Source: Streptococcus sp. 596553
Lineage (GTDB): Bacteria; Bacillota; Bacilli; Lactobacillales; Streptococcaceae
DNA: 64,000 nt
Reading direction: 5' to 3'
Assembly: GCF_900411395.1 (NCBI RefSeq)
Contig: NZ_OXCQ01000001.1
Span: 316,106-380,105, forward strand
Below, piece by piece: positions 17,984 through 29,922 of the stretch. Each line of letters starts with the position of its first letter. Within the stretch, counting starts at the first letter, position 1. A model generated the notes under the pieces. It searched no databases. It was given only the letters and a program-made list of their open reading frames with translations, and was not told where the DNA came from. Both the position numbers and the translations under genes were made by a program.

Positions 17984-18919
17984 ATGTCTTATAAAGATTT
18001 AAAAGAGTGTAAAATCATCACAGCCTTTATTACCCCCTTTCACGAGGATGGTTCCATCAACTTTGATGCTATTCCAGCCTTGATTGAGCATTTGTTGGCG
18101 CATCATACTGACGGAATTCTTCTTGCAGGGACCACTGCTGAGAGTCCAACCTTGACCCACGATGAGGAGTTGGAACTGTTTGCGGCTGTACAAAAGATTG
18201 TCAATGGACGAGTTCCTTTGATTGCGGGTGTAGGTACCAATGATACGCGTGACTCTATCGAGTTTGTCAAAGAAGTAGCAGAATTTGGTGGCTTTGCTGC
18301 TGGACTTGCAATCGTCCCTTACTACAATAAACCTTCTCAAGAAGGAATGTACCAGCACTTTAAAGCTATTGCAGACGCTTCTGACTTACCTATTATCATT
18401 TATAATATTCCAGGTCGTGTGGTTGTGGAATTGACTCCAGAAACCATGCTTCGCTTGGCTGACCATCCAAATATCATTGGTGTTAAGGAATGTACCAGTC
18501 TTGCCAATATGGCTTACTTGATTGAGCATAAGCCAGAAGAGTTCTTGGTCTATACAGGTGAAGATGGAGATGCTTTCCATGCCATGAACCTTGGTGCGGA
18601 TGGGGTTATCTCTGTTGCCTCTCATACAAATGGTGATGAAATGCACGAGATGTTTACTGCCATTGCAGAAAGCGATATGAAGAAAGCCGCAGCTATTCAA
18701 CGTAAATTCATTCCTAAGGTCAATGCCCTCTTCTCTTATCCAAGTCCTGCTCCAGTTAAGGCAGTTTTGAACTACATGGGATTTGAAGCTGGACCAACTC
18801 GTCTACCTCTTGTTCCAGCACCAGAAGAAGATGCTAAACGCATTATCAAGGTTGTCGTAGATGGCGACTACGAAGCAACCAAGGCAACTGTAACAGGGGT
18901 TTTAAGACCAGATTACTAA
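17984..18919 (+). CDS. dapA: 4-hydroxy-tetrahydrodipicolinate synthase
   Basis: This is a class I aldolase of the NAL/DHDPS family that condenses pyruvate with aspartate semialdehyde, the product of the upstream asd enzyme, in the first committed step to diaminopimelate and lysine. It is a TIM barrel of 311 aa. The catalytic Tyr is in YNIPGRV (near residue 139) and the Schiff-base Lys in GVKECT (near residue 168). Its pairing with asd supports a cell-wall and lysine supply unit. Confidence 0.96.
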   Translation: MSYKDLKECKIITAFITPFHEDGSINFDAIPALIEHLLAHHTDGILLAGTTAESPTLTHDEELELFAAVQKIVNGRVPLIAGVGTNDTRDSIEFVKEVAEFGGFAAGLAIVPYYNKPSQEGMYQHFKAIADASDLPIIIYNIPGRVVVELTPETMLRLADHPNIIGVKECTSLANMAYLIEHKPEEFLVYTGEDGDAFHAMNLGADGVISVASHTNGDEMHEMFTAIAESDMKKAAAIQRKFIPKVNALFSYPSPAPVKAVLNYMGFEAGPTRLPLVPAPEEDAKRIIKVVVDGDYEATKATVTGVLRPDY

Positions 18920-18928
18920 TAAGACAAT

Positions 18929-18965
18929 AAAATCCATGACCGCAAGAACGATCATGGATTTTTCT
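18929..18965. terminator. Bidirectional terminator between dapA and mnmE
   Basis: An 11-bp perfect stem (aaaatccatga with tcatggatttt) has a 12-nt loop. A and T flanks serve both strands. Confidence 0.82.
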
Positions 18966-20338
18966 TATTTTCCTAAACAGAATTGGCTAAAGAGTTGGGT
19001 GATGAGTTCATCAGGAGCAGCATCCCCAGTAATTTCTCCGAGGATTTCCCAAGTACGAGTCAAATCAACTTGAAGTAAATCAACTGGCATCCCCAGTTCA
19101 AGACCTTCGTTTACAGCTTGTAGGCTTTCAACTGCTTTCTCAATTAAGGAAATGTGACGGGCATTTGACAAGTAGGTAGCATCTTGCTCAACTAAGCCAG
19201 CATTTTCAAAGAAGAGGTTGTTAATTCTCTCTTCAATCTTATCGATATTTTGGTTTTTAAGGACTGAAATACGAATAACGTCTTCAGGTAGTTCCGAAGC
19301 TTCAATCGCTTCTGGCAGGTCGGTTTTATTAAGAAGAATAATACGGTTTGTATCTTGGCTAATCTCAAGAAGTTGTTGGTCTTGGGCGGTTAGTGGTTCA
19401 CTGGCATTTAGCACCAGTAGAACCAAGTCGGCTTCCTTGAGGGCTTTTTTCGAACGCTCAACACCTATTTGTTCCACGATGTCATCCGTTTCACGAATAC
19501 CGGCCGTGTCAATCAATTTTAGAGGAACACCGTTGATGTTGACGTATTCTTCTATGACATCACGTGTGGTACCAGCAATGTCTGTAACGATAGCCTTGTC
19601 CTCACGCAAGAGATTGTTGAGGAGGCTAGATTTCCCAACGTTGGGACGTCCGATGATGGCAGTGGAAATTCCTTCACGAAGGATTTTACCGCGACGGGCT
19701 GTCCTAAGGAGATTGGTTAGCAATTGCTCAAACTCCCTAGTCTTCTCACGGACAACAGCAGTAGTGGCTTCTTCAACATCGTCATACTCAGGATAGTCGA
19801 TATTAACCTCAACTTGGGCAAGTGTGTTAAGGATTTCTTGACGGGTATTGTTAATCAGGTCAGAAAGGGAACCATCTAGTTGTTTGACCGCAATGTTCAT
19901 GGCTTTATCTGTCTTAGCACGGATGATATCCATCACGGCCTCAGCCTGTGTCAAGTCTACGCGACCGTTTAAAAAAGCACGTTTGGTAAATTCACCAGGT
20001 TCTGCCAACCGAGCTCCTTCACGGATAGCTAGCTGGAGAATCTCATTGGTTACCGCAATTCCACCGTGGGTGTTAATCTCGATAATATCCTCACGGGTGA
20101 AGGTCTTTGGAGACTTCATAGCTCCAACCATAACCTCGTCCATGACCTTCCCTGTCTGAGGGTCAACAATATGACCGTAGTTGAGAGTGTGGCTAGCAAC
20201 CTGACTCAAGTCTTTTCCTTTAAAAATCTTTTGCGCAATAGCAAAACTGTCTGTTCCGCTCAGGCGGACAATACCAATAGCCCCTTCACCTAGGGGAGTA
20301 GAGATAGCAGCGATGGTATCAAATTCACGTGTAATCAT
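18965..20338 (-). CDS. mnmE: tRNA modification GTPase MnmE (TrmE)
   Basis: With MnmG this enzyme builds the 5-carboxymethylaminomethyl group on wobble uridine of several tRNAs. The N-terminal tetrahydrofolate-binding domain is followed by a helical domain with an inserted G domain: G1 [10 protein letters not shown]2/G3 region IAGTTRD and DTAG, and G4 NKTD. The C-terminus ends FCLGK, carrying the conserved Cys. The start is ATG 20338, preceded by aaggaaac. An in-frame extension to 20395 has no RBS and would run over the -10 (TGtTACAAT, minus strand near 20396-20404). Length is 457 aa. Confidence 0.96.
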   Translation of the reverse strand: MITREFDTIAAISTPLGEGAIGIVRLSGTDSFAIAQKIFKGKDLSQVASHTLNYGHIVDPQTGKVMDEVMVGAMKSPKTFTREDIIEINTHGGIAVTNEILQLAIREGARLAEPGEFTKRAFLNGRVDLTQAEAVMDIIRAKTDKAMNIAVKQLDGSLSDLINNTRQEILNTLAQVEVNIDYPEYDDVEEATTAVVREKTREFEQLLTNLLRTARRGKILREGISTAIIGRPNVGKSSLLNNLLREDKAIVTDIAGTTRDVIEEYVNINGVPLKLIDTAGIRETDDIVEQIGVERSKKALKEADLVLLVLNASEPLTAQDQQLLEISQDTNRIILLNKTDLPEAIEASELPEDVIRISVLKNQNIDKIEERINNLFFENAGLVEQDATYLSNARHISLIEKAVESLQAVNEGLELGMPVDLLQVDLTRTWEILGEITGDAAPDELITQLFSQFCLGK

Positions 20339-20443
20339 AATGTTTCCTTTAATAAATAGATCTTTTATTGGAAATTTTTCCAAGTCTCTTTTCAAATTGT
20401 AACAAATTTAGGCTATTTCTTCAATGGATGCTACTTGGAGATT

Positions 20444-20472
20444 GAAAAAGCCTAAGCAATTCTGCTTAAGCT
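20444..20472 (-). terminator. Terminator of the tautomerase gene
   Basis: On the minus strand a 10-bp stem (agcttaagca with tgcttaggct, GAAT loop) is followed by five T. Confidence 0.8.
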
Positions 20473-20475
20473 AGC

Positions 20476-20658
20476 TTATTTGGTGCGCATTTCCCCTTGT
20501 GGGAAGTAAGTTCCTTCTGGCATGTCGTTGATGATGACATGGACAGCAGATTGAGGGGCTCCAGTGTTACGGACAACCGCTTCCGTTACTTCCTTAGCAA
20601 GAGCCTTCTTTTGCTCGAGCGTGCGTCCTTCAAATAAATCGATGCGTACAAATGGCAT
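20476..20658 (-). CDS. 4-oxalocrotonate tautomerase family protein (DmpI-like)
   Basis: This small 60-aa protein is from the tautomerase superfamily. After Met removal, Pro1 (MPFVRIDLFEG) would be the catalytic base. The family tautomerises 2-hydroxy-dienoates, but the physiological substrate in streptococci is not known. I choose ATG 20658 because ggagg lies 8 nt upstream and because Pro2 must be N-terminal; the upstream start at 20673 would bury it. It is monocistronic, divergent from tdk. Confidence 0.88.
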   Translation of the reverse strand: MPFVRIDLFEGRTLEQKKALAKEVTEAVVRNTGAPQSAVHVIINDMPEGTYFPQGEMRTK

Positions 20659-20780
20659 AATATCTTCCTCCACTAGTTTTGATTTCTTCTATTTTACCAT
20701 ATTTTGCCGTTTAAAGCTTCAGAAAATTATGATATACTAGGATGTAGCAAAAATTTAGAAATGGACGTGAAGCAAGAAAC

Positions 20781-21371
20781 ATGGCACAGTTGTATTATCG
20801 TTATGGGACCATGAACTCTGGTAAGACGATTGAGATTCTCAAAGTGGCCTATAACTATGAGGAGCAAGGAAAAGGTGTTGTAATTATGACCTCGGCTCTG
20901 GATACGCGTGACGGTGTTGGCTATGTGTCGAGTCGAATTGGCATGAAACGCCCTGCCATTGCGATTGAGGAAACGACGGATATCTTTGGATTTATCCGAG
21001 ATTTACCTGAGAAACCATACTGTGTTTTGGTCGATGAAGCCCAGTTTCTCAAACGTCATCATGTTTATGACCTAGCTCGTGTTGTAGACGAGTTAGACAT
21101 ACCCGTTATGGCATTTGGTTTGAAAAACGACTTTCGCAATGAACTATTCGAAGGTTCCAAGTATCTCTTGCTTTTATCAGACAAGATCGACGAAATCAAG
21201 ACCATCTGTCAGTATTGCAAGAAAAAGGCGACTATGGTTTTGCGAACACAGGATGGACTGCCCGTTTATGATGGTGAGCAGATTCAAATAGGTGGCAATG
21301 AAACCTATATCTCAGTTTGCCGTAAACATTATTTTGCCCCTGAAATCAATAAGGAGAATGAAGAAAAATGA
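20781..21371 (+). CDS. tdk: Thymidine kinase
   Basis: This is a type II thymidine kinase that phosphorylates thymidine to dTMP for salvage. Length is 196 aa. The P-loop is GTMNSGKT (residues 9-16) and the DEAQF motif lies near residue 87. The zinc lasso has CQYC near residue 147 and a C-terminal Cys/His pair (CRKH). Its last four bases overlap the start of prfA, indicating translational coupling. Confidence 0.96.
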   Translation: MAQLYYRYGTMNSGKTIEILKVAYNYEEQGKGVVIMTSALDTRDGVGYVSSRIGMKRPAIAIEETTDIFGFIRDLPEKPYCVLVDEAQFLKRHHVYDLARVVDELDIPVMAFGLKNDFRNELFEGSKYLLLLSDKIDEIKTICQYCKKKATMVLRTQDGLPVYDGEQIQIGGNETYISVCRKHYFAPEINKENEEK

Positions 21372-22447
21372 ACATCTATGATCAACTACAAGCTGTAGAA
21401 GACCGTTATGAAGAATTAGGAGAGTTGCTCAGTGACCCAGATGTGGTTTCGGACACTAAGCGTTTCATGGAACTTTCGAAAGAAGAGGCTTCTACTCGCG
21501 ATACGGTAACAGCCTACCGTGAGTACAAACAAGTCCTTCAAAACATCGTTGACGCTGAAGAGATGATTAAGGAATCAGGCGGAGATGCGGACTTGGAAGA
21601 AATGGCCAAGCAAGAGCTCAAAGATGCCAAGGCTGAAAAAGAAGAATACGAAGAAAAACTGAAAATCTTGCTCCTTCCTAAAGATCCAAACGATGACAAG
21701 AACATCATCCTTGAAATCCGTGGAGCAGCTGGTGGAGACGAAGCAGCACTTTTCGCTGGAGACCTTCTAACCATGTACCAAAAGTATGCGGAAGCCCAAG
21801 GTTGGCGTTTTGAAGTCATGGAAGCCTCTATAAATGGCGTCGGTGGTTTCAAAGAAGTGGTTGCCATGGTTTCTGGTCAGTCTGTATACTCTAAGCTTAA
21901 GTACGAATCAGGTGCCCACCGTGTGCAACGTGTCCCTGTGACAGAAAGCCAAGGTCGCGTACATACTTCGACAGCGACAGTTCTTGTCATGCCTGAAGTG
22001 GAAGAAGTAGAATACGATATTGATCCAAAAGACCTTCGTGTTGATATTTACCACGCATCAGGTGCTGGTGGACAGAACGTCAACAAGGTTGCAACTGCCG
22101 TTCGTATCGTTCACTTGCCAACCAATATCAAGGTTGAGATGCAGGAAGAACGTACCCAGCAGAAGAACCGTGAGAAGGCTATGAAGATTATCCGTGCGCG
22201 TGTTGCTGACCACTTTGCTCAGATTGCACAAGATGAACAAGACGCTGAGCGTAAGTCGACAATTGGTACTGGGGACCGTTCAGAACGTATCCGTACTTAT
22301 AATTTCCCACAAAACCGTGTGACTGACCACCGTATCGGCTTGACCCTCCAAAAACTAGATACTATTTTGTCTGGTAAATTGGATGAGGTTGTGGATGCCT
22401 TGGTGCTTTATGACCAAACACAAAAATTAGAAGAATTAAACAAATAA
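21368..22447 (+). CDS. prfA: Peptide chain release factor 1
   Basis: RF1 recognises UAA/UAG and triggers peptide release. Length is 359 aa. The catalytic loop GAGGQNVNK lies near residue 228, and the codon-recognition region is upstream of it. The start overlaps tdk by four bases. The stop overlaps the start of prmC, whose product methylates the Gln of the GGQ motif, so enzyme and substrate are translationally linked. Confidence 0.97.
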   Translation: MNIYDQLQAVEDRYEELGELLSDPDVVSDTKRFMELSKEEASTRDTVTAYREYKQVLQNIVDAEEMIKESGGDADLEEMAKQELKDAKAEKEEYEEKLKILLLPKDPNDDKNIILEIRGAAGGDEAALFAGDLLTMYQKYAEAQGWRFEVMEASINGVGGFKEVVAMVSGQSVYSKLKYESGAHRVQRVPVTESQGRVHTSTATVLVMPEVEEVEYDIDPKDLRVDIYHASGAGGQNVNKVATAVRIVHLPTNIKVEMQEERTQQKNREKAMKIIRARVADHFAQIAQDEQDAERKSTIGTGDRSERIRTYNFPQNRVTDHRIGLTLQKLDTILSGKLDEVVDALVLYDQTQKLEELNK

Positions 22448-23283
22448 TGAAATTAGCTCAATTATTTTCAGATTTTGAAGAAGAATTGATAAGAAAAGGA
22501 GAGGAAGCAGAAAGCCTCTCTTTTGTCTATCGTAGCCTGAAAAATCTCTCTTTTACGGACTTTGTCTTTGCTCTGCATCAGGAAGTGACGGAAGAGGAAG
22601 AAGTATTTGTAAAAGGAATTTTCCAACAGTTAGCAGCTCATAAACCAGCCCAGTATATCATCGGACAGGCAGATTTTTATGGAATGCAGTTAAAAGTTGA
22701 TGAGCGAGTATTGATCCCTCGTCCAGAGACAGAGGAATTGGTTGAGCTTATCCTAGCTGAAAATCCTGAGACGAATTTTTCAGTTCTGGATATTGGAACA
22801 GGTAGTGGAGCTATTGCTATCGCCTTAGCAAAAAACAGACCAGATTGGTCAGTGACAGCAGCAGATATTTCCCAAGATGCTTTAGATGTATCCAGCGAAA
22901 ATGCTAAAAATCAAAATCTTCAAATATTTTTAAAAAAATCTGACTGTTTTACAGAAATTTCTGAAAAATATGATATAATTGTTTCCAATCCACCCTATAT
23001 CTCTCGTGAAGATGAGTCAGAGGTCGGCTTGAATGTTTTGCATTCGGAGCCTCATCTAGCTCTATTTGCAGATGAGGATGGCCTAGCTATTTACCGTAGA
23101 ATTGCGGAAGATGCAAAAGACTATCTCAAAGATGGTGGTAAGATTTACCTTGAAATTGGATACAAGCAAGGTCAAAGTGTTCCTGAACTTTTTAGGAAAC
23201 ATCTTCCTGAAAAGCGAGTACGAACACTCAAGGACCAATTTGGTCAAGATAGGATGGTCGTGGTTGATGATGGACAGGATTAG
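22447..23283 (+). CDS. prmC: Release factor glutamine methyltransferase PrmC (HemK)
   Basis: This is an S-adenosylmethionine-dependent methyltransferase that N5-methylates the GGQ glutamine of RF1/RF2. An N-terminal helical domain is followed by a Rossmann fold with DIGTGSGAIAIAL (about 114-126) and the NPPY catalytic motif (near residue 182). Its first base is shared with the prfA stop codon. Length is 278 aa. Confidence 0.95.
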   Translation: MKLAQLFSDFEEELIRKGEEAESLSFVYRSLKNLSFTDFVFALHQEVTEEEEVFVKGIFQQLAAHKPAQYIIGQADFYGMQLKVDERVLIPRPETEELVELILAENPETNFSVLDIGTGSGAIAIALAKNRPDWSVTAADISQDALDVSSENAKNQNLQIFLKKSDCFTEISEKYDIIVSNPPYISREDESEVGLNVLHSEPHLALFADEDGLAIYRRIAEDAKDYLKDGGKIYLEIGYKQGQSVPELFRKHLPEKRVRTLKDQFGQDRMVVVDDGQD

Positions 23284-23869
23284 ACAAGAGTTGGAAAAGG
23301 GCGGAGCAGTCGTTCTGCCTACAGAGACGGTTTATGGTCTTTTTGCCAAGGCGCTAGACGAAAAAGCAGTTGACCATGTTTACCAGCTCAAACGTCGTCC
23401 TAGAGACAAGGCACTCAATCTCAATATTGCCTCTTTAGAGAATATCTTGCACTTTTCAAAGAATCAGCCAACTTATCTACAAAAACTTGTCGAGACCTTT
23501 TTACCAGGTCCCTTGACCATTATCCTTGAAGCCAATGACCGAGTTCCCTATTGGGTCAATTCTGACCTTTCAACTGTTGGATTTCGGATGCCCAGTCACC
23601 CTATCACACTGGATTTAATTCGAGAGACAGGTCCTTTGATTGGGCCGTCTGCCAATATCTCAGGTCAGGCAAGTGGAGTAACCTTTGAACAAATTCTGAA
23701 GGATTTTGACCAAGAGGTTCTGGGTCTAGAAGACGATGCTTTTCTAACTGGACAGGATTCAACTATTTTGGATTTGTCTGGAGACAAGGTGAAAATCTTA
23801 CGCCAAGGGGCCATTAAGCGAGAAGATATTCTTGCTCGGTTGCCAGAGATTTTTTTTGAGGAGGCATGA
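23270..23869 (+). CDS. L-threonylcarbamoyladenylate synthase (Sua5/TsaC/YwlC family)
   Basis: This enzyme makes threonylcarbamoyl-AMP from threonine, bicarbonate and ATP for the t6A37 modification of tRNAs. YrdC-fold landmarks are LPTETVYGL (residues 14-22), KRRPRDKALNL near 40, and SANISGQASG in the C-terminal third. At ~199 aa it is the short form without a Sua5 tail. An open frame reaches back to 23102 inside prmC, but homology begins only at the paired ATG codons 23267/23270, which have an upstream purine stretch. The start overlaps the 3' end of prmC, in line with coupling. Confidence 0.9.
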   Translation: MDRIRQELEKGGAVVLPTETVYGLFAKALDEKAVDHVYQLKRRPRDKALNLNIASLENILHFSKNQPTYLQKLVETFLPGPLTIILEANDRVPYWVNSDLSTVGFRMPSHPITLDLIRETGPLIGPSANISGQASGVTFEQILKDFDQEVLGLEDDAFLTGQDSTILDLSGDKVKILRQGAIKREDILARLPEIFFEEA

Positions 23870-23870
23870 A

Positions 23871-24302
23871 ATGCTAAGAAATTTGCAAGAAACAGATGTG
23901 AAAGCGATATGTGACATAAATCAAGAGGCTTTGGGTTATTCTTTTAGTCCAGAGGACACAGCTCGTCAACTAGCTAGATTATCTAAGGATTCACATCATT
24001 TCCTACTTGCTTATGAGGATGAAGCTAGTCATGCCTTGCTTGGATATGTCCACGCTGAGGTCTATGAATCACTTTATTCTAAAGCAGGATTTAATATTTT
24101 AGCCTTAGCAGTTTCACCTCAAGCGCAAGGTCAAGGTATTGGTAAAAGCTTGCTAAAAGGGTTGGAAGAAGAAGCAAAAAGACGTGGTTCTGGGTTTATT
24201 CGCTTAAACTCTGCCGATCATCGTCTGGGGGCTCATGCATTTTATGAAAAAGTTGGTTATACTTGTGATAAAATGCAGAAACGGTTTATTCGCATCTTTT
24301 AG
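23871..24302 (+). CDS. GNAT-family N-acetyltransferase
   Basis: This 143-aa protein is of the GNAT fold. The acetyl-CoA pyrophosphate loop QGQGIGKSL lies near residue 85, and the C-terminal DHRLGAHAFYEKVGY is typical. It sits in the tRNA/translation cluster, where a RimI-like role is possible, but the substrate cannot be set. The start is ATG 23871, one base after the upstream stop, with gaggagg as RBS. The longer frame from 23832 would overlap the upstream coding region. Confidence 0.85.
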   Translation: MLRNLQETDVKAICDINQEALGYSFSPEDTARQLARLSKDSHHFLLAYEDEASHALLGYVHAEVYESLYSKAGFNILALAVSPQAQGQGIGKSLLKGLEEEAKRRGSGFIRLNSADHRLGAHAFYEKVGYTCDKMQKRFIRIF

Positions 24303-24364
24303 TTTGATTTTCTAATAAGAAAATGAAACTAATGGACTAGTCACACAATAAAAGGAGAAGACCT

Positions 24365-25621
24365 ATGATTTTTGACAAAGATGATTTTAAAGCATACGAT
24401 GCTGATCTCTGGAATGCTATTGCCAAAGAAGAAGAACGACAACAAAACAACATTGAGTTGATTGCTTCGGAAAACGTAGTTTCCAAGGCTGTTATGGCAG
24501 CTCAAGGGTCTATCTTGACGAATAAATACGCCGAAGGCTACCCAGGCCATCGTTATTATGGTGGAACGGATGTGGTAGACGTGGTAGAAAGTCTAGCTAT
24601 TGAACGTGCAAAAGAAATTTTCGGCGCTAAATTCGCTAATGTCCAACCTCACTCAGGAAGCCAAGCCAACTGTGCATCTTACATGGCCTTAATTGAGCCA
24701 GGTGATACCGTTATGGGGATGGATTTGGCAGCAGGTGGACACTTGACCCACGGAGCTCCAGTTAGCTTCTCAGGTCAAACCTACAACTTTGTTTCTTATA
24801 GTGTGGATCCTGAAACAGAACTCTTGGACTTTGATGCTATCTTGAAACAAGCCCAAGAAGTAAAACCAAAACTGATTGTAGCTGGTGCGTCAGCCTATTC
24901 TCAAATTATCGACTTTTCAAAATTCCGTGAAATTGCGGACGCTGTTGGGGCTAAACTCATGGTAGATATGGCTCATATCGCTGGTTTGGTTGCTGCTGGT
25001 CTACATCCTAGCCCAGTGCCATACGCTCACATCACGACAACAACGACCCACAAAACCCTTCGTGGACCTCGTGGTGGTTTGATTTTGACCAATGATGAAG
25101 ACTTAGCTAAGAAAATCAATTCAGCTATTTTCCCTGGTATTCAGGGTGGTCCTTTGGAGCACGTTGTGGCGGCTAAAGCTGTTTCTTTCAAAGAAGTCTT
25201 AGATCCAGCTTTCAAGGAATATGCTACCAATGTCATCAAGAACAGCAAGGCTATGGTAGATGTCTTCTTGCAAGATTCTGATTTCCGTATCATTTCTGGC
25301 GGGACTGAAAACCATCTCTTCCTAGTGGATGTGACTAAAGTTGTAGAAAATGGAAAAGTTGCTCAAAACTTGCTGGATGAAGTCAATATTACCCTAAATA
25401 AAAACTCAATTCCTTACGAAACCTTGTCCCCATTCAAGACAAGTGGGATTCGTATCGGATCTGCAGCCATCACTGCACGTGGATTTGGTGAAGAAGAAAG
25501 TCGCAAAGTGGCTGAATTGATCATTAAAACCCTTAAGAATGCAGGAAATGAGGCTGTATTAGAAGAAGTGAGAAGTGCAGTCAAAGAATTGACAGATGCC
25601 TTCCCATTATACGAGGACTAA
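24365..25621 (+). CDS. glyA: Serine hydroxymethyltransferase
   Basis: This pyridoxal-phosphate enzyme converts serine and tetrahydrofolate to glycine and 5,10-methylene-THF, the main C1 source. Length is 418 aa. Visible landmarks are [13 protein letters not shown] (about 52-64), HSGSQAN near 98, and the PLP-Lys in [14 protein letters not shown] near 226. The RBS aaaggag precedes it. The next gene starts 8 bp after the stop. Confidence 0.97.
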   Translation: MIFDKDDFKAYDADLWNAIAKEEERQQNNIELIASENVVSKAVMAAQGSILTNKYAEGYPGHRYYGGTDVVDVVESLAIERAKEIFGAKFANVQPHSGSQANCASYMALIEPGDTVMGMDLAAGGHLTHGAPVSFSGQTYNFVSYSVDPETELLDFDAILKQAQEVKPKLIVAGASAYSQIIDFSKFREIADAVGAKLMVDMAHIAGLVAAGLHPSPVPYAHITTTTTHKTLRGPRGGLILTNDEDLAKKINSAIFPGIQGGPLEHVVAAKAVSFKEVLDPAFKEYATNVIKNSKAMVDVFLQDSDFRIISGGTENHLFLVDVTKVVENGKVAQNLLDEVNITLNKNSIPYETLSPFKTSGIRIGSAAITARGFGEEESRKVAELIIKTLKNAGNEAVLEEVRSAVKELTDAFPLYED

Positions 25622-25628
25622 TACTTTT

Positions 25629-26603
25629 ATGGACATTTATATTAAGAAAGCCATTATCCATCAGTTCAGTTCGGATGATACCGAGCTGTTCCTAGCGGAT
25701 AAGTTTCTCAATATTACTCCAAAAATCGAAGAATACCTGCGGAAAAAAATTGAACGTGTGTATTCAGATGAAGCCAAGACTGGGATTTTCGAGGAAGAAA
25801 ATCCCTTCTTCAATCACATCACAGACGATTTGTTGGAGACATCAGTAAAGCTGGCTAATCTCTGGAAAGAGGAGTTCAGCATTTCAGAAAATCTCAAGAC
25901 CAATGACTTGATTTTTGTGCAATTTTCTAAAGAAGGTGTAGAACATTTCGCTTTTTTGCGAATTGCCCTGCGCGAGACCTTGACCCACCTCGGTGGAGAA
26001 GTGGATAATCCAATCAAGCTAACTCAGAATAATCTGCCTGGATTTGGAACAGGTGCTGATGAGGCCTTAGTGATTAATCTTCAGAGTCGCAAGTACCATC
26101 TGATTGAAAAACGAATCAAGTACAATGGAACTTTCTTGAACTATTTTTCAGATAATCTTCTTGCTGTCGCTCCTAAGATTTCACCCAAGAAATCCATCAA
26201 GGAACTGGAAAAAACAGCCCAGAGAATTGCTGAATCTTTTAACACAGATGACTTTCAATTTCAATCCAAGGTCAAATCAGCGATTTTCAACAACTTAGAA
26301 GAAAGCAATGAATTGTCGCCTGAGAAATTGGCCAACGACCTTTTTGACAATAATCTGACTGCTCGTTTGAGTTTTATTGACCAAGTCAAAGAAGCCGTAC
26401 CAGAACCAGTTCAGTTCGATGAAATTGATGCCAGCCGCCAGTTAAAGAAATTTGAAAACCAAAAACTCTCCTTGTCAAATGGAATTGAGCTCATCGTTCC
26501 CAATAACGTCTATCAAGACGCCGAGTCTGTTGAGTTTATCCAAAACGACAATGGAACTTACTCTATCTTAATCAAAAATATCGAGGATATTCAAAGTAAA
26601 TAA
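25629..26603 (+). CDS. Nucleoid-associated protein (NdpA/YejK family)
   Basis: This 324-aa protein is of the 37-kDa nucleoid-associated family, identified by its N-terminal pattern [16 protein letters not shown] and overall length; I see no catalytic motif. Members bind the bacterial nucleoid, but the function in streptococci is unclear. The start is ATG 25629, because the family homology begins at MDIYIKK; the longer frame from 25596 overlaps glyA. The stop shares one base with the pmp23 start (taatg), which implies translational coupling. Confidence 0.8.
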   Translation: MDIYIKKAIIHQFSSDDTELFLADKFLNITPKIEEYLRKKIERVYSDEAKTGIFEEENPFFNHITDDLLETSVKLANLWKEEFSISENLKTNDLIFVQFSKEGVEHFAFLRIALRETLTHLGGEVDNPIKLTQNNLPGFGTGADEALVINLQSRKYHLIEKRIKYNGTFLNYFSDNLLAVAPKISPKKSIKELEKTAQRIAESFNTDDFQFQSKVKSAIFNNLEESNELSPEKLANDLFDNNLTARLSFIDQVKEAVPEPVQFDEIDASRQLKKFENQKLSLSNGIELIVPNNVYQDAESVEFIQNDNGTYSILIKNIEDIQSK

Positions 26604-27217
26604 TGTTTAAACGAATTCGAAGAGTGCTTGTACTGGCAGTCTTCCTTTTTGCTGGCTATAAAGCTTACCGCGTTCACCAAGATGTCAAACAAGTCATGAC
26701 CTATCAACCCATGGTGAGAGAAATCTTGAGTGAAAAAGACACCCCAGCAAACGAAGAGCTTGTGCTCGCTATGATTTATACCGAAACAAAAGGAAAAGAA
26801 GGCGACGTCATGCAGTCTAGTGAGTCTGCCAGTGGTTCCACCAACACCATAAATGATAACGCCTCTAGCATTCGGCAAGGCGTTCAAACTCTGACAGACA
26901 ATCTCTATCTGGCCCAGAAGAAGGATGTAGATGTCTGGACTGCTGTTCAAGCCTATAATTTTGGACCTGCCTATATCGATTTTATCGCCCAAAATGGCAA
27001 GGAAAATACCTTGGCTCTGGCCAAACAGTACTCTCGTGAGACTGTTGCTCCCTTGCTTGGCAATACCACTGGAAAGACTTATAGTTATATTCACCCCATT
27101 TCCATTTTCCATGGAGCCGAACTCTATGTAAATGGAGGAAATTATTACTATTCTAGACAGGTGCAACTCAACCTTTACATCATCAAATGTTTCACTCTCT
27201 TTTCGACATCTGGCTAG
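26603..27217 (+). CDS. pmp23: Pmp23, membrane-anchored lysozyme-like glycosidase
   Basis: An N-terminal signal-anchor (residues about 8-22) is followed by an extracellular lysozyme/lytic-transglycosylase-like domain. A probable catalytic Glu lies in [12 protein letters not shown] (near residue 60), with QSSESASG and NFGPAYIDF beyond it. In pneumococcus Pmp23 is a 23-kDa surface protein needed for normal septum formation. The gene begins on the last base of the upstream stop codon. The terminator hairpin at 27206-27226 includes the last codons and the stop. Confidence 0.88.
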   Translation: MFKRIRRVLVLAVFLFAGYKAYRVHQDVKQVMTYQPMVREILSEKDTPANEELVLAMIYTETKGKEGDVMQSSESASGSTNTINDNASSIRQGVQTLTDNLYLAQKKDVDVWTAVQAYNFGPAYIDFIAQNGKENTLALAKQYSRETVAPLLGNTTGKTYSYIHPISIFHGAELYVNGGNYYYSRQVQLNLYIIKCFTLFSTSG

Positions 27218-27230
27218 TCCAGATGTTTTT
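27206..27230 (+). terminator. Terminator overlapping the pmp23 stop codon
   Basis: An 8-bp stem acatctgg/ccagatgt encloses the TAG stop at 27215-27217, followed by TTTTT. The glyA-pmp23 transcript ends here. Confidence 0.82.
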
Positions 27231-27290
27231 GTTATAAGTTTTCTTTAAGATAGATATATTACTCTAGAAAGGTAAAGGAGGAAAATCCCT

Positions 27291-28265
27291 ATGAGAAAGA
27301 AACTCTTTCTGACCAGTGCTGCGGTCTTGTGGGCAGTAACAGCTATGAATAGCGCCCATGCAGCAACAGATGTTCAAAAAGTTATCGATGAAACCTACGT
27401 CCAACCTGAATATGTCCTAGGTTCATCATTGTCAGAAGACCAAAAAAATCAAACCCTTAAAAAACTAGGCTACAATGCCTCAACAGACACCAAAGAACTC
27501 AAGACCATGACACCTGATGTCTATTCTAAAATCATGAATGTGGCCAATGACTCTAGTTTACAGTTGTATTCATCAGCCAAGATTCAAAAGCTAGGTGACA
27601 AATCGCCACTTGAGGTCAAGATTGAAACACCAGAAAACATCACTAAGGTGACGCAGGATATGTACCGCAATGCAGCAGTAACCTTGGGTGTGGAACACGC
27701 CAAAATCACTGTAGCAGCACCCATTCCAGTTACAGGTGAGAGTGCCTTAGCCGGGATTTACTATTCGCTGGAAGCTAATGGAGCCAAGGTGCCACAAGCT
27801 AACAAAGATTTGGCTCAAGAAGAGCTAAAGGCTTTGTCCGATATCAATGCTGAAAACAAGGACAAAACAGGCTATGATGCTAATAAATTAAACGTTGCCT
27901 TAGCAGATATTAAGTCAGGACTCGCCAAAGCTAAAGAAAGTAAGGGAAATCTGACAGAAGAAGATGTCCGCAAGATTGTTGAAGATACCTTGAAAAATTA
28001 CAAACTTGATCAGGTCATAACAGGAAACCAGATCAATATCATCATCAATTTTGCTTTAAATCTCTCAAAAAGTGATATCCTCAGCAATGCAGACTTCACT
28101 AAAACCCTAAATGACCTTAAACAAAGTATCGTATCACAAGCTGGTGACAGTTTTAAAAATATCAACCTTAACTTTGATGCTGATAAGGCGCTAGAGGACG
28201 GCGGGAACTTTTTAAGCTCCCTCTGGCAAGCCATTGCCAACTTCTTCAAGAGTTTTGGTTCTTAA
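27291..28265 (+). CDS. Secreted DUF1002 protein
   Basis: This 324-aa protein has a classical signal peptide (cleavage after AHA, near residue 24), no lipobox and no wall anchor. It belongs to the DUF1002 (YpuA-like) family found in Firmicutes, of unknown function. The mature part is helical and Lys/Asp-rich. The last ~20 residues are amphipathic/aromatic (SSLWQAIANFFKSFGS) and could associate with the membrane. It has an aaaggagg RBS and lies downstream of the pmp23 terminator, so it probably has its own promoter near 27235-27260. Confidence 0.8.
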   Translation: MRKKLFLTSAAVLWAVTAMNSAHAATDVQKVIDETYVQPEYVLGSSLSEDQKNQTLKKLGYNASTDTKELKTMTPDVYSKIMNVANDSSLQLYSSAKIQKLGDKSPLEVKIETPENITKVTQDMYRNAAVTLGVEHAKITVAAPIPVTGESALAGIYYSLEANGAKVPQANKDLAQEELKALSDINAENKDKTGYDANKLNVALADIKSGLAKAKESKGNLTEEDVRKIVEDTLKNYKLDQVITGNQINIIINFALNLSKSDILSNADFTKTLNDLKQSIVSQAGDSFKNINLNFDADKALEDGGNFLSSLWQAIANFFKSFGS

Positions 28266-28275
28266 GAAATTTCAT

Positions 28276-28314
28276 GGTATAATAGATGGTAACCGTAACG
28301 TTGCCGTCTTTTTT
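28276..28314 (+). promoter_or_regulatory. rlmCD promoter with hairpin at the transcript 5' end
   Basis: The extended -10 TGgTATAAT (28275-28283) is followed at once by a 6-bp hairpin (ggtaac/gttgcc, 28288-28305) and gtctttttt. It looks like an early terminator or attenuator, or a protective 5' hairpin. An alternative stem (gccg/cggc) spans the T-run. Confidence 0.4.
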
Positions 28315-28326
28315 GTCGGCTAATAG

Positions 28327-29697
<1,371 letters not shown>

Positions 29698-29698
29698 T

Positions 29699-29725
29699 CC
29701 TCAAAAGGTTCCCCAAACCTTTTGA
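29699..29725 (+). terminator. Hairpin after rlmCD
   Basis: An 11-bp perfect stem (ctcaaaaggtt with aaccttttgag) has a short loop. It has no good T-run, so it may be an inefficient terminator. Confidence 0.55.
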
Positions 29726-29922
29726 GTTCCGCAGACTTACCATGTTGAGGCAGTATCACTGCTTGTACAAGCTGAGGTATCAGCGAAGTAGAAGTAAATG
29801 TTCTCCCATTCGATAGGACTCGTAGAATGAAGAGGAAAACCGACGAAACGATACGGTAAGTCCGAAACGCTCAGTGTGTAAGCTTGTTGCTAAAAGCGTA
29901 AAAACCTTTGAACGAAAGGAAT
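29726..29922. other. Non-coding relic DNA at the rlmCD-ftsW junction
   Basis: No ORF with support. The segment includes tcagtgtgtaagcttgtt (29871-29888), which echoes the 3' end of rlmCD (29664-29681; 14 of 18 identical) and in one frame reads like its C-terminus (CVSLL). It may be scar DNA from element integration or excision. Confidence 0.4.

Noticed and set aside
23102..23266. N-terminal extension of the TsaC-like gene
   Set aside because: The extension lies in a wrong frame of prmC and has no YrdC-family similarity.
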